This document shows, one piece after another, positions 32,829 to 38,518 of a stretch of 64,000 nt of DNA (position 1 is the first letter of the stretch; each line of letters starts with the position of its first letter). Where the stretch lies: IMG/VR virus record IMGVR_UViG_3300005613_000001, positions 130,279-194,278 of that record. The stretch is one strand, 5' to 3'. The position numbers and the translations under genes were made by a program. Below the pieces are notes generated by a model. It did not search any database. It was not told the origin of the DNA and saw only the letters and a list, made by a program, of their open reading frames with translations. The DNA comes from a virus.

Positions 32829-32909
32829 TAGGGCCGGTGAGATTCGAACTCACATTGTCCTTTCGGACCCAGATTAAAAGTCTGGAGCATCCCTATCTGC
32901 CACGACCCC
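32829..32909 (-). tRNA. tRNA-Lys(TTT) with long variable arm
   Basis: Acceptor GGGGTCG pairs with CGGCCCT, anticodon loop CTTTTAA, variable arm hairpin GTCC-GAAA-GGAC, normal T-loop. Paralogue of 31541-31622. Confidence 0.8.
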
Positions 32910-32978
32910 TTCAATATTGGGGTCTGCGTTTCAATCTGTAAGGGTCACGAATCATTTTTAATTCTCCTGTTATTAAAG

Positions 32979-33053
32979 TCGGGGTGAAAGGATTTGAACC
33001 TTCGGCCCCTGGTCCCCCAGACCAGTGCTCTATCCAGGCTGAGCTACACCCCG
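32979..33053 (-). tRNA. tRNA-Pro(GGG)
   Basis: Acceptor CGGGGTG pairs with CACCCCG, anticodon loop CTGGGGG. Confidence 0.9.
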
Positions 33054-33137
33054 TAGTAGAGCGTGCTGCCATTACACTACCGCCGCCTTCCGGCACCGGA
33101 CGGGAATCGAACCCGCACTTCTCCATTGGACTACTGG
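33054..33137 (-). tRNA. Candidate circularly permuted tRNA, possibly Gly(TCC)
   Basis: In minus-strand order: CCAA-TGGAG (3' half of an anticodon arm), AAGT, T-arm GCGGG-TTCGATT-CCCGT, acceptor CCGGTGCC, tetraloop GGAA, acceptor GGCGGCGG, TA, D-arm GTGTAATGGCAGCAC, then CTCTA (5' half of the anticodon stem). CTCTA pairs with TGGAG, and the outer flanks CTAC/GTAG also pair. The acceptor helix has one mismatch. It could instead be two tRNA fragments. Confidence 0.45.
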
Positions 33138-33181
33138 AAATAAATTTCCAGGCGAGAATTGAACCCGCACTTACTTCCAAG
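33138..33181 (-). pseudogene. Isolated T-arm plus hairpin
   Basis: GCGGG-TTCAATT-CTCGC is followed by a perfect CTGGAAA-TTTA-TTTCCAG hairpin. Same T-arm-then-hairpin order as the permuted candidates but without a recognisable D-arm. Confidence 0.35.
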
Positions 33182-33266
33182 AGACGATGGTGGGATTCGA
33201 ACCCACGCGGAGCTAATGCTCGACAGTTTTGCAGACTGTTGCCTTCAACCACTCGGCCACATCGTC
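33182..33266 (-). tRNA. tRNA-Cys(GCA) with long variable arm
   Basis: Acceptor GACGATG pairs with CATCGTC, anticodon arm ACAGT-CTGCAAA-ACTGT, variable hairpin GAGC-ATTA-GCTC. The D-arm GGCCGAGTGGTTGAAGGC is Ser/Leu-like. Confidence 0.8.
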
Positions 33267-33350
33267 ATACAGAGAGCGTGCTACCCTTAACACCACCCCC
33301 GCCTTACGGCGGTGACGGGATTCGAACCCGTACTTCTCTCTTTCTCACTT
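33267..33350 (-). tRNA. Second candidate circularly permuted tRNA
   Basis: Same order as 33054-33137: GAGAG, AAGT, T-arm ACGGG-TTCGAAT-CCCGT, CACCGCC, tetraloop GTAA, GGCGGGGG, TG, D-arm GTGTTAAGGGTAGCAC, CTCTC. Halves of the anticodon stem (CTCTC/GAGAG) lie at opposite ends. Anticodon unclear (GAG possible). Confidence 0.4.
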
Positions 33351-33356
33351 TTAAGT

Positions 33357-33428
33357 CGGAATGCCTGGAATCGAACCAGAACCTCTTGCTTATCAGGCAA
33401 ACGTGCAGAAACCACTACACCACATTCC
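33357..33428 (-). tRNA. tRNA-Ile(GAT), copy 1
   Basis: Acceptor GGAATGT pairs with GCATTCC, anticodon loop CTGATAA. Its GTGTAG ends the upstream HNH gene. Confidence 0.88.
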
Positions 33429-33999
33429 GATGTTCCTTTCGGTGACAATTCGTACAAAGAACTTCACACTTGTCTATTTCCTCTTTCAAATAATCCAAAG
33501 AATGACCTGATGCTAAAAGGTACGCAATTGTAAACCTTTTGTCTTCAAGATGATGAAATTCTAAACATCTAGAGTCGTCTTCACTACAAGCTTTACATTT
33601 GGACAATTTGATAAAATCAATAAACCATCTTCTTTTTTTAATTCTCCTTTCTCCAAAATTTCTCCAATTTGATCCATCTTCTATAATTAAAGGCTCATGT
33701 CTCTTTCGGTGACAATTACCACAAATAACTTCACACTTGCTTATCTCTATTTGAAGTTTTTCTATTGTGGTAGCATTCCGTATAAGCTGACTAACTGTGT
33801 TCGATTTTCCATTTACATGATGAAAGTCCAAACAAATCTTATCATCTATTCCACACTCACAACACCTTGTCTTAAGAGAATAAACATACTCATTGTTTCT
33901 TCGCCTCCGACTTTTTATTCCTTCTCTGTATTTGTCTTTGTTTTTTAAATAGTGTTTCTTTTGAGCCTCTTTTTGTCTTTGTTTGTCTTTATAGGGCAT
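33415..33999 (-). CDS. Tandem double HNH endonuclease
   Basis: 194 aa with two HNH units: CCECGIDDKICLDFHHVN...CGNCHRKRH (about 45-98) and CKACSEDDSRCLEFHHLE...CTNCHRKEH (about 133-190). A basic N-terminal helix. AGGAGG precedes the start downstream of TATAATAG. Stop TAG lies inside tRNA-Ile(GAT). Confidence 0.75.
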   Translation of the reverse strand: MPYKDKQRQKEAQKKHYLKNKDKYREGIKSRRRRNNEYVYSLKTRCCECGIDDKICLDFHHVNGKSNTVSQLIRNATTIEKLQIEISKCEVICGNCHRKRHEPLIIEDGSNWRNFGERRIKKRRWFIDFIKLSKCKACSEDDSRCLEFHHLEDKRFTIAYLLASGHSLDYLKEEIDKCEVLCTNCHRKEHRNVV

Positions 34000-34056
34000 A
34001 TTGAACCTCCTCTATTATATAGAGTAAGGTTCAATACATTTTACCACCCTTTTTAG

Positions 34057-34132
34057 GGTGGCAGAGCGGAATCGAACCGCCGCCAACCTCGTTCACAGCG
34101 AGGCTCAGGAAACCAACACCTGATCCTGCCAC
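34057..34132 (-). tRNA. tRNA-His(GTG)
   Basis: Acceptor GTGGCAG pairs with CTGCCAC, discriminator C, anticodon loop CTGTGAA. The base before G1 is T, so a G-1 is not encoded. A CCACCC/GGGTGG inverted repeat adjoins it at 34043-34060. Confidence 0.85.
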
Positions 34133-34134
34133 AG

Positions 34135-34209
34135 TGGGAATACTTGGATTCGAACCAAGGGCCTCATCCTTATCAGGGATGCGCTCTAAACCGACTGAGC
34201 TATATTCCC
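34135..34209 (-). tRNA. tRNA-Ile(GAT), copy 2
   Basis: Acceptor GGGAATA pairs with TATTCCC, anticodon loop CTGATAA. Confidence 0.9.
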
Positions 34210-34231
34210 AGTTTTAATTCCTCCTTTTAAG

Positions 34232-34308
34232 TCGGGGCGAAAAGATTCGAACTTTCGGCCTCCTGGTCCCAAACCAGGCGCTCTTAAACCAGGCTGAGCT
34301 ACGCCCCG
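34232..34308 (-). tRNA. tRNA-Pro(TGG)
   Basis: Acceptor CGGGGCG pairs with CGCCCCG, anticodon loop TTTGGGA. Confidence 0.9.
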
Positions 34309-34320
34309 GTGGAGCCACCA

Positions 34321-34776
34321 TCAGGCAGCATGCTTTTCCCTCAGGTGGCATAATTGTTTTTTATATTTTTCGCTGTGTTCTCTAACAGCCTCTTTTCCTT
34401 TTTTAGTTAAATGCCAATATCGGTATCCTCTATTTCTAGGGCCAAACTCGCCCCCTTCTTTTTCATACAGCCAACCGAACTCCATCATCAATTTAAATTT
34501 AGTTTCAGGAACTTTTATTCCACTTGCCGTATAGGCGGTTGCATTTCTCCTTCCATCGGGTCGTTCTACAATGCAACCCCAGTACAATTCTCGTTCCGCA
34601 ACCGTCGCCTCTTTTTCTTTTGCTAGGTGGCCCCAATTTTGTTTGAAGCCCCAACTCATTTTATAACGAGGCGGCAATTTCTTTCGTACAACAACAGGCG
34701 TTAAGGCTTCCAAAACATCCCACAGAGTAGGAATATGTTTATGTTTTTTGCCACACCGTTTTTGTACTCTTTTCAA
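34321..34776 (-). CDS. Winged-helix-like protein, unknown
   Basis: 151 aa. The C-terminal half (FKLMMEFGWLYEKEGG...YRYWHLTKKGKEAVREH) reads like a winged helix as found in phage DNA-binding proteins. The N-terminus is very basic. ATGA overlap with 34773-34907. Confidence 0.5.
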   Translation of the reverse strand: MKRVQKRCGKKHKHIPTLWDVLEALTPVVVRKKLPPRYKMSWGFKQNWGHLAKEKEATVAERELYWGCIVERPDGRRNATAYTASGIKVPETKFKLMMEFGWLYEKEGGEFGPRNRGYRYWHLTKKGKEAVREHSEKYKKQLCHLREKHAA

Positions 34777-34907
34777 GGTTCGGTCTCCTTTTCTTCTTTT
34801 ATAAAAACTTTACCACACCACTTACATCTGAATTCGTTACAATCACATTCACAAAAAACGAATTCATTATCCCCACATGAGGGGCAAATCGGTTCTTCTT
34901 TTTTCAT
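34773..34907 (-). CDS. Small zinc-ribbon protein
   Basis: 44 aa from ATG 34907. CPSC, CEC and CKWC pairs in a compact ribbon, acidic tail. Coupled to the winged-helix gene. Confidence 0.5.
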   Translation of the reverse strand: MKKEEPICPSCGDNEFVFCECDCNEFRCKWCGKVFIKEEKETEP

Positions 34908-34922
34908 TTCATCCTTTCTGAG

Positions 34923-34994
34923 AGCGGCTAGTCGGAATTGAACCGAACTCTTCCAGCTTGGCAAGCTAGCGTGCAACCATTACACCTTAGCCGC
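34923..34994 (-). tRNA. tRNA-Gly(GCC)
   Basis: Acceptor GCGGCTA pairs with TAGCCGC, anticodon loop TTGCCAA. One T-stem mismatch. Confidence 0.88.
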
Positions 34995-35000
34995 TTAAAG

Positions 35001-35070
35001 CAGGTGCGGAGTGATTCGAACACTCTCTTCTGGTTTTGGAGACCAGAGCTACTCCCAGGCAGTCGCACCT
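35001..35070 (-). tRNA. tRNA-Trp(CCA)
   Basis: Acceptor AGGTGCG pairs with CGCACCT, anticodon loop CTCCAAA. First bases lie in the stop codon of the upstream ORF. Confidence 0.88.
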
Positions 35071-35253
35071 ATTTCTGTCTCATTTTTTCATACCAAATTT
35101 CTTTTTCAATTGCTTCTGTTGGCATTACCATTCCACATCGAGAACATTTAAAAGGGGCAAACTTAACCCCTGCATATACTTACAAAGTTTGCAATAATGC
35201 CCACCTGTAAATCTCCAAATCGGCTGTTCTCTTTCTTTTTTTTTCCATACCAA
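35069..35253 (-). pseudogene. Frameshifted small zinc-finger gene
   Basis: One frame gives WRFTGGHYCKLCKYMQG, then at a run of four G a -1 shift gives VKFAPFKCSRCGMVMP and a Glu/Lys tail ending with TAG. Joined, the two CxxC pairs make a full zinc ribbon. It could be a homopolymer error, decay or programmed frameshift. Confidence 0.4.
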
Positions 35254-35260
35254 CTCATAG

Positions 35261-35333
35261 TGACCCGGAAGGGAATCGAACCCTCGTATCCCTGGCTGAG
35301 AACCAGGGTGCCTAACCAACACAGCACCGGGCC
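35261..35333 (-). tRNA. tRNA-Glu(CTC)
   Basis: Acceptor GGCCCGG pairs with CCGGGTC, anticodon loop TTCTCAG. Confidence 0.88.
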
Positions 35334-35339
35334 GCGCTC

Positions 35340-35412
35340 TACGGATTGAAGCAAGGCAGTTGCGTCCAACTCGCACTCTCTTATTTATAGGGAGCTTAGA
35401 CCCCCATCCGTA
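35340..35412 (-). ncRNA. tRNA-sized structured RNA
   Basis: Perfect 7-bp closing helix TACGGAT/ATCCGTA, total 73 nt, with GGG...CCC near the 5' end and GTTG-GACG-CAAC. There is no T-loop consensus. A decayed or highly divergent tRNA is possible. Confidence 0.4.
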
Positions 35413-35415
35413 AAG

Positions 35416-35486
35416 AGCGGGTGAAGGGTGTCGAACCCTCGTCAACAGGTTGGAAACCTGTGGCTCTACCGTTGAGCTACACCCGC
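35416..35486 (-). tRNA. tRNA-Gly(TCC)
   Basis: Acceptor GCGGGTG pairs with CACCCGC, anticodon loop TTTCCAA. Its GTGTAG ends the upstream HNH gene. Confidence 0.9.
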
Positions 35487-35878
35487 CAATGTTTTTTGGC
35501 ATGGCAATTTGCACACAAAGGAGTACATTTTTCAATCTCTTTCAATACTCTTTGTTTGCATCCTGACATTACCAAGCGTGATACAGTCTCCTCTTTATCA
35601 TCCTCATTATGGTGAAATTGGATGCATGCAGGATGGTTTTCTCCGCATTCTGCACATTTAAATCTAACTTTATAATCCTTCCACCAACCCCTAAAACTCT
35701 TCCTCCAAACTGCTGCTTTGCCAATGTACTTTTTCTTATTCGCTAAGTAGTGCTGCCGACGATATGCTCTTTGGCAATCAATACATTGACTCTGCAACCC
35801 ATCTGAAGCTCGTTTTCTACTCTTGAAACAACTACGTGGGAGATTTTTTTTACACCCACAACATTTTTTAGTATCCAT
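35477..35878 (-). CDS. HNH endonuclease
   Basis: 133 aa from ATG 35878. CCGCKKNLPRSCF...CIDC zinc motif, then RFKCAECGENHPACIQFHHNE...CANCHAKKH. Same family as 32190-32684. Stop TAG lies in tRNA-Gly(TCC). ACTATATATTGGTATG runs into the start codon. Confidence 0.75.
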   Translation of the reverse strand: MDTKKCCGCKKNLPRSCFKSRKRASDGLQSQCIDCQRAYRRQHYLANKKKYIGKAAVWRKSFRGWWKDYKVRFKCAECGENHPACIQFHHNEDDKEETVSRLVMSGCKQRVLKEIEKCTPLCANCHAKKHWRV

Positions 35879-35935
35879 ACCAATATATAGTGTTTCCAAC
35901 CGGATTTTTGTTTGGAAACCTCATAAATTTCCAAG

Positions 35936-36024
35936 TGACGCTGACGGGAATCGAACCCGTGTGGTTATAATAACCTTCAGGTTGAAAGCCTGAATACCCT
36001 TTAGCCAACAGAGTGCCCAGCGCC
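35936..36024 (-). tRNA. tRNA-Glu(TTC) with long variable arm
   Basis: Acceptor GGCGCTG pairs with CAGCGTC, anticodon arm TCAGG-CTTTCAA-CCTGA, variable hairpin GGTTA-TTA-TAACC. 89 nt. Confidence 0.78.
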
Positions 36025-36027
36025 TCA

Positions 36028-36447
36028 TTAATATAATTTTAAATCTCCTGTTACTTTGTCAATTTTCTCTGCATCATCTGGTCCGATTGCGATACAAGTT
36101 GGTGTTGGAACTCCATCAAATTCGGTTTTCCCACTATCAACGATCAATTCACAAACGAGCCCTTCATCTTCTGCTTTCTGTTTAACTTCCATCAATTCTT
36201 CTTCGCTATTCACTCTAACGGTGACTTTAGCGAAGCTATTTTTTATCCATTCAATTTCTTGTTCGCTTAGATGTAGAACATCCAGAAGTTTTACTGTTCC
36301 TGCCCAGGGCAGAGGATGTTTTTGATCTAATTCTTTTCTAATTCTGTTTGATAAAAAGGCCATTGAGGCATGAGACCCTTGGGCAATTTCTTTACCCCGC
36401 CTCATTTTTAAATCTTTACGAATTACAATGACCTGTTTTACTGGCAT
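36028..36447 (-). CDS. pth2: Peptidyl-tRNA hydrolase, Pth2 family
   Basis: 139 aa. KQVIVIRKDLKMRRGKEIAQGSHASMAF (the KxxxGKxxAQxxHA core of Pth2), later VRVNSEEELMEVKQKAEDEG, VCELIVDSGKTEF, TPTCIAIGPDDAEKIDKVTGDLKLY with conserved GPD and TG. It releases peptides from peptidyl-tRNA dropped by ribosomes. Pth2 is typical of archaea and eukaryotes and occurs in some large phages; bacterial hosts normally use Pth1. It fits the translation theme of the tRNA array. Confidence 0.85.
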   Translation of the reverse strand: MPVKQVIVIRKDLKMRRGKEIAQGSHASMAFLSNRIRKELDQKHPLPWAGTVKLLDVLHLSEQEIEWIKNSFAKVTVRVNSEEELMEVKQKAEDEGLVCELIVDSGKTEFDGVPTPTCIAIGPDDAEKIDKVTGDLKLY

Positions 36448-36644
36448 TTGTATTGTTTTTTTCTATGTCTTTTCCATGTGAAGTGGTGATCGTCGCTTCT
36501 TAGCAAATCTTCCCAAGCACAGGGAAGGCTTGCTTGACTTCTTTTGGCACGAATTTTCACTTCGTAGCCATCTACTGTAATTTGCGATCTTTTACCATTC
36601 ACCCTTCGTTCTTGCGTAGTACGAGGATTTCTTAACCATCCCAT
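36438..36644 (-). CDS. Small basic protein, unknown
   Basis: 68 aa, Arg/Lys-rich (MGWLRNPRTTQERRVNGKRSQ), 10-bp overlap with pth2. May bind nucleic acid; family not recognised. Confidence 0.45.
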   Translation of the reverse strand: MGWLRNPRTTQERRVNGKRSQITVDGYEVKIRAKRSQASLPCAWEDLLRSDDHHFTWKRHRKKQYKCQ

Positions 36645-36718
36645 TTTGATTCTCCATAAGTTTGAGTTACTTATGAAAAATCATCCTTTTCAAAAATCCA
36701 AAACATGTTTTCTCCAAT

Positions 36719-36743
36719 AAAAAAACCCGCTTCCTGAGCGGGT
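36719..36743 (-). terminator. Rho-independent terminator
   Basis: Minus-strand CCCGCT/AGCGGG hairpin then a seven-T run. Resembles the terminator at 7475-7510; both lie downstream of GGCTCAGG-type repeats and a small ORF. Confidence 0.75.
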
Positions 36744-36796
36744 TTATGTTCCGGCTCAGGCTTGGACCTGAACCGATCTATTTTGTTCGGTTCAGA

Positions 36797-36925
36797 TCAG
36801 GGCGCTGGGGCATTATCTTCATGTCCTGTACGCCCATTTGTTTCGCCTTGTTTTGGCGTAATGGTAGCGCACGGGCACGTAATGCCTTGCCAACAAACCT
36901 GATTTTTTTGAACCGATACTAACAT
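36797..36925 (-). CDS. Possible 42-aa peptide in a promoter-ORF-terminator cassette
   Basis: MLVSVQKNQVCWQGITCPCA-type peptide behind GGAG and the promoter at 36945-36973. Layout parallels 7475-7670. Confidence 0.3.
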   Translation of the reverse strand: MLVSVQKNQVCWQGITCPCATITPKQGETNGRTGHEDNAPAP

Positions 36926-36944
36926 GATTTTCTCCGTTACTTAT

Positions 36945-36973
36945 ATAGTAACAACTCTTCATTTTTTTGTCAA
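36945..36973 (-). promoter_or_regulatory. sigma70-like promoter
   Basis: TTGACA, 17-bp spacer, TACTAT on the minus strand upstream of the 42-aa ORF. Confidence 0.6.
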
Positions 36974-36986
36974 GTTAAATCAAAAA

Positions 36987-37073
36987 GCGCTGGGGCTTGG
37001 AATCGAACCAAGCGTTTTTACCGGCTGCCCATTATAGACATGAGGTAGTGTTCTACCATTGAACTACCCAACA
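36987..37073 (-). tRNA. Non-canonical tRNA, loop reads CTA (possible amber suppressor)
   Basis: T-arm GCTTGG-TTCGATT-CCAAGC and D-arm GTTCAATGGTAGAAC are clear; acceptor TGTTGGG pairs with CCCAGCG. The anticodon region CTACC-T-CAT-GTCTATA-ATG-GGCAG is longer than normal. Loop GTCTATA reads CTA; alternatively CAT with an insertion. Confidence 0.5.
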
Positions 37074-37074
37074 G

Positions 37075-37146
37075 TGGTCGGAGCGGGAATTGAACCACGC
37101 ATCTCCCTCTTTAATGGAGGGCGTTCTAGCGTTGAACTATCCAACC
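37075..37146 (-). tRNA. tRNA with loop CATTAAA (TTA, possible ochre suppressor)
   Basis: Acceptor GGTTGGA pairs with TCCGACC, anticodon stem CCCTC/GAGGG. Loop positions 34-36 are TTA but position 33 is A, not T. The T-stem has a bulge. Neighbour of the CTA candidate with a similar D-arm. Confidence 0.55.
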
Positions 37147-37298
37147 ATAACCCTGTCGGGGTCGCAGGGCTTAAAACCCATTTTGACGATCCAACAGGGA
37201 ACAAATAGTGAGAGTAAGAGGTTTAGTTCCTTTACTGGCGTTCAGGAATCTAACCTGCCAGGCCCTACTCTCCAATTTGGACTACACACAACGCAACT
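37147..37298 (-). pseudogene. tRNA-like remnants
   Basis: CCTGTTGG/CCGACAGG (about 37150-37198) closes a 47-nt mini element. A second element (about 37238-37294) has a T-loop-like CAGG-TTAGATT-CCTG and a TCCAAATTGGA hairpin but no anticodon arm. Confidence 0.35.
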
Positions 37299-37372
37299 TT
37301 TGGTCACAAAGTACCGGGTCGCTTTGCGTCCCAGATCTTTGCTTAGGGGTCGCTTTGCGTCCCCCGACCAAA
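37299..37372. repeat. Paired hairpins with 17-bp direct repeat
   Basis: GGGTCGCTTTGCGTCCC occurs at 37316-37332 and 37347-37363 (31-bp period). Each copy is a hairpin, and both are enclosed by TTTGGTC (37299-37305) and GACCAAA (37366-37372). Confidence 0.6.
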
Positions 37373-37373
37373 G

Positions 37374-37444
37374 TGGCAAGAGTAGGTATCGCGCCTACCT
37401 AAGCCGAACTTATGAGGCTCGGCGGGTCACTTGACCATCTTGCT
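37374..37444 (-). tRNA. tRNA-Met(CAT)
   Basis: Anticodon arm CGAGC-CTCATAA-GTTCG, acceptor GCAAGA with TCTTGC, T-stem GTAGG/CCTAC with unusual loop CGCGATA. The D-arm GGTC-AAGT-GACC lacks the GG of a normal D-loop. Confidence 0.65.
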
Positions 37445-37627
37445 ATATTGTGCAGACCCGCTACTAGCTCTCGCTAGCCTACCCTAAAGGCCGAACTGCA
37501 CACAGGTTGCCAACCTATCCCTGATGTTGGCTTTAATGTCGTCAGGGCGACAATTCTCTACGGTACAATTCCTTTTTTTTGTGTCGGCTGCTACACGCTG
37601 TTTTTTTGTTTTTGACAGCAGGGCAAG
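37445..37627. other. Intergenic stretch without recognised gene
   Basis: Contains GCCAAC/GTTGGC and TGTCG/CGACA hairpins and one GTACAATTCC repeat (37562-37571), but no clear gene. Confidence 0.4.
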
Positions 37628-37701
37628 TGGCGGGAACAGGATTCGAACCTGCGACCTCAAGGTTATGAGCCTTGCGAGCTACCGGGCTGCTCCATCCCGC
37701 G
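37628..37701 (-). tRNA. Initiator tRNA-fMet(CAT)
   Basis: Starts CGCGGGATGGAGCAG with D-arm GAGCAGCCCGGTAGCTC, as in bacterial initiators. Anticodon arm CAAGG-CTCATAA-CCTTG. Position 1 (C) is unpaired with 72 (C), the formylation/initiator hallmark. The third G-C pair of the usual GGG/CCC run is an A-T. First gene of the array, directly behind a consensus promoter. Confidence 0.8.
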
Positions 37702-37742
37702 TCATTGGATACTTATATAGTAGTTTGTCTCTCACTTTTCTC

Positions 37743-37770
37743 ATTATAACATGGAAATTTGTAATGTCAA
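37743..37770 (-). promoter_or_regulatory. Consensus sigma70 promoter of the tRNA array
   Basis: TTGACA, 16-bp spacer, TATAAT on the minus strand about 40 bp before tRNA-fMet. The -35 box overlaps the stop codon of 37767-37988. Confidence 0.75.
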
Positions 37771-37988
37771 GCAACCTTGAAATTTTCGTCCAGACTCGCT
37801 CGGGGATTCCAGGTGGTCCGAAATTGCCCCTCCTCTGGGGGATCTAATGCATTCCCAAATAAAATGTTGCCTGTCATTACCACAAATTGCCAAAATTCTT
37901 CTTGGGTGGTGTCGTCGGGCAATTGTGCCCTAATCCGCCTCAACTCCCTCTTTTGGGGGTCGGGATGAAGTGGAACTGTTACTTCCAT
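37767..37988 (-). CDS. Small protein, unknown
   Basis: 73 aa from ATG 37988: MEVTVPLHPDPQKRELRRIR then a helical, hydrophobic stretch. The 20-bp inverted repeat at 38027-38111 lies just upstream. Confidence 0.45.
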   Translation of the reverse strand: MEVTVPLHPDPQKRELRRIRAQLPDDTTQEEFWQFVVMTGNILFGNALDPPEEGQFRTTWNPRASLDENFKVA

Positions 37989-38026
37989 TGACACCACTCC
38001 GACTGAGAGGTTCACGTACAATTCCA

Positions 38027-38111
38027 AAATGCGCACTGTAATGCGCTTTCAATAGAATTCTACGCCATAGAACCACAGAATTACACCAAATGCGCATTAC
38101 AGTGCGCATTT
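38027..38111. repeat. Perfect 20-bp inverted repeat with 45-bp spacer
   Basis: AAATGCGCACTGTAATGCGC at 38027-38046 and its exact reverse complement at 38092-38111. It lies between two minus-strand genes. Confidence 0.85.
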
Positions 38112-38265
38112 AAAAACAACCGCCCTGGATGGGTTGGGTCTCGTCGTTTAGTAATACCCACCCAGGGCGGTCCAGAGCCAAATTAAGCCGCTGCCCGTCT
38201 TCGGGATGGGCGAAGCGGCAATCCAAGAACTCTACGCCGTTCCCGTTCTGCTCGGGCATTAACAT
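38110..38265 (-). CDS. Small protein, unknown
   Basis: 51 aa from an internal ATG, overlapping the end of 38183-38518 in another frame. Ends in QPIQGGCF. An ACCGCCCTGG/CCAGGGCGGT hairpin inside its 3' end followed by TTGTTTTTAA may terminate transcription. Confidence 0.35.
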   Translation of the reverse strand: MLMPEQNGNGVEFLDCRFAHPEDGQRLNLALDRPGWVLLNDETQPIQGGCF

Positions 38266-38518
38266 GCTCTCGGGCATATTGACGGGCAGGAACGGTTTGA
38301 CCATCTCGCCAATCGGAAATCCGAATTCCGTTACGACAAAGATAACTGGCGATGCATGCACGCTCTTTATCTGTAACACGCTCAATCGGTTTTCCAAACA
38401 CCAATGAAGCGATAAACTTGTGTGAAAAGCCGCCGAACTTGGCGAGGTTTTCTGCCTTCCACTTTTTAATGTCGTCTAATCGCTTCACTCTACGCCGTCT
38501 ACGCGGTCGTCTAGCCAT
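38183..38518 (-). CDS. Basic protein, unknown
   Basis: 111 aa with Arg-rich ends (MARRPRRRRRVKRL and RPSRRRAAA) and a central helical domain (HKFIASLVFGKPIERVTDKERACIASYL). Probably DNA- or RNA-binding. Confidence 0.5.
   Translation of the reverse strand: MARRPRRRRRVKRLDDIKKWKAENLAKFGGFSHKFIASLVFGKPIERVTDKERACIASYLCRNGIRISDWRDGQTVPARQYAREHVNARAERERRRVLGLPLRPSRRRAAA

Noticed and set aside
33054-33350. Two-piece permuted tmRNA
   Set aside because: No Ala acceptor G3-T70 signature or tag-peptide ORF, and two copies with D-arm and anticodon halves fit tRNA better.
32911-33533. Long plus- and minus-strand ORFs through tRNA genes
   Set aside because: They are translations of T-arm repeats (GxxRxTS-like strings) across several tRNAs and have no protein-like composition.
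28905-35936. Long-arm tRNAs are really Leu, Ser or Tyr
   Set aside because: Anticodon loops clearly read GTT, CTT, TTT, GCA and TTC on perfect 5-bp stems.
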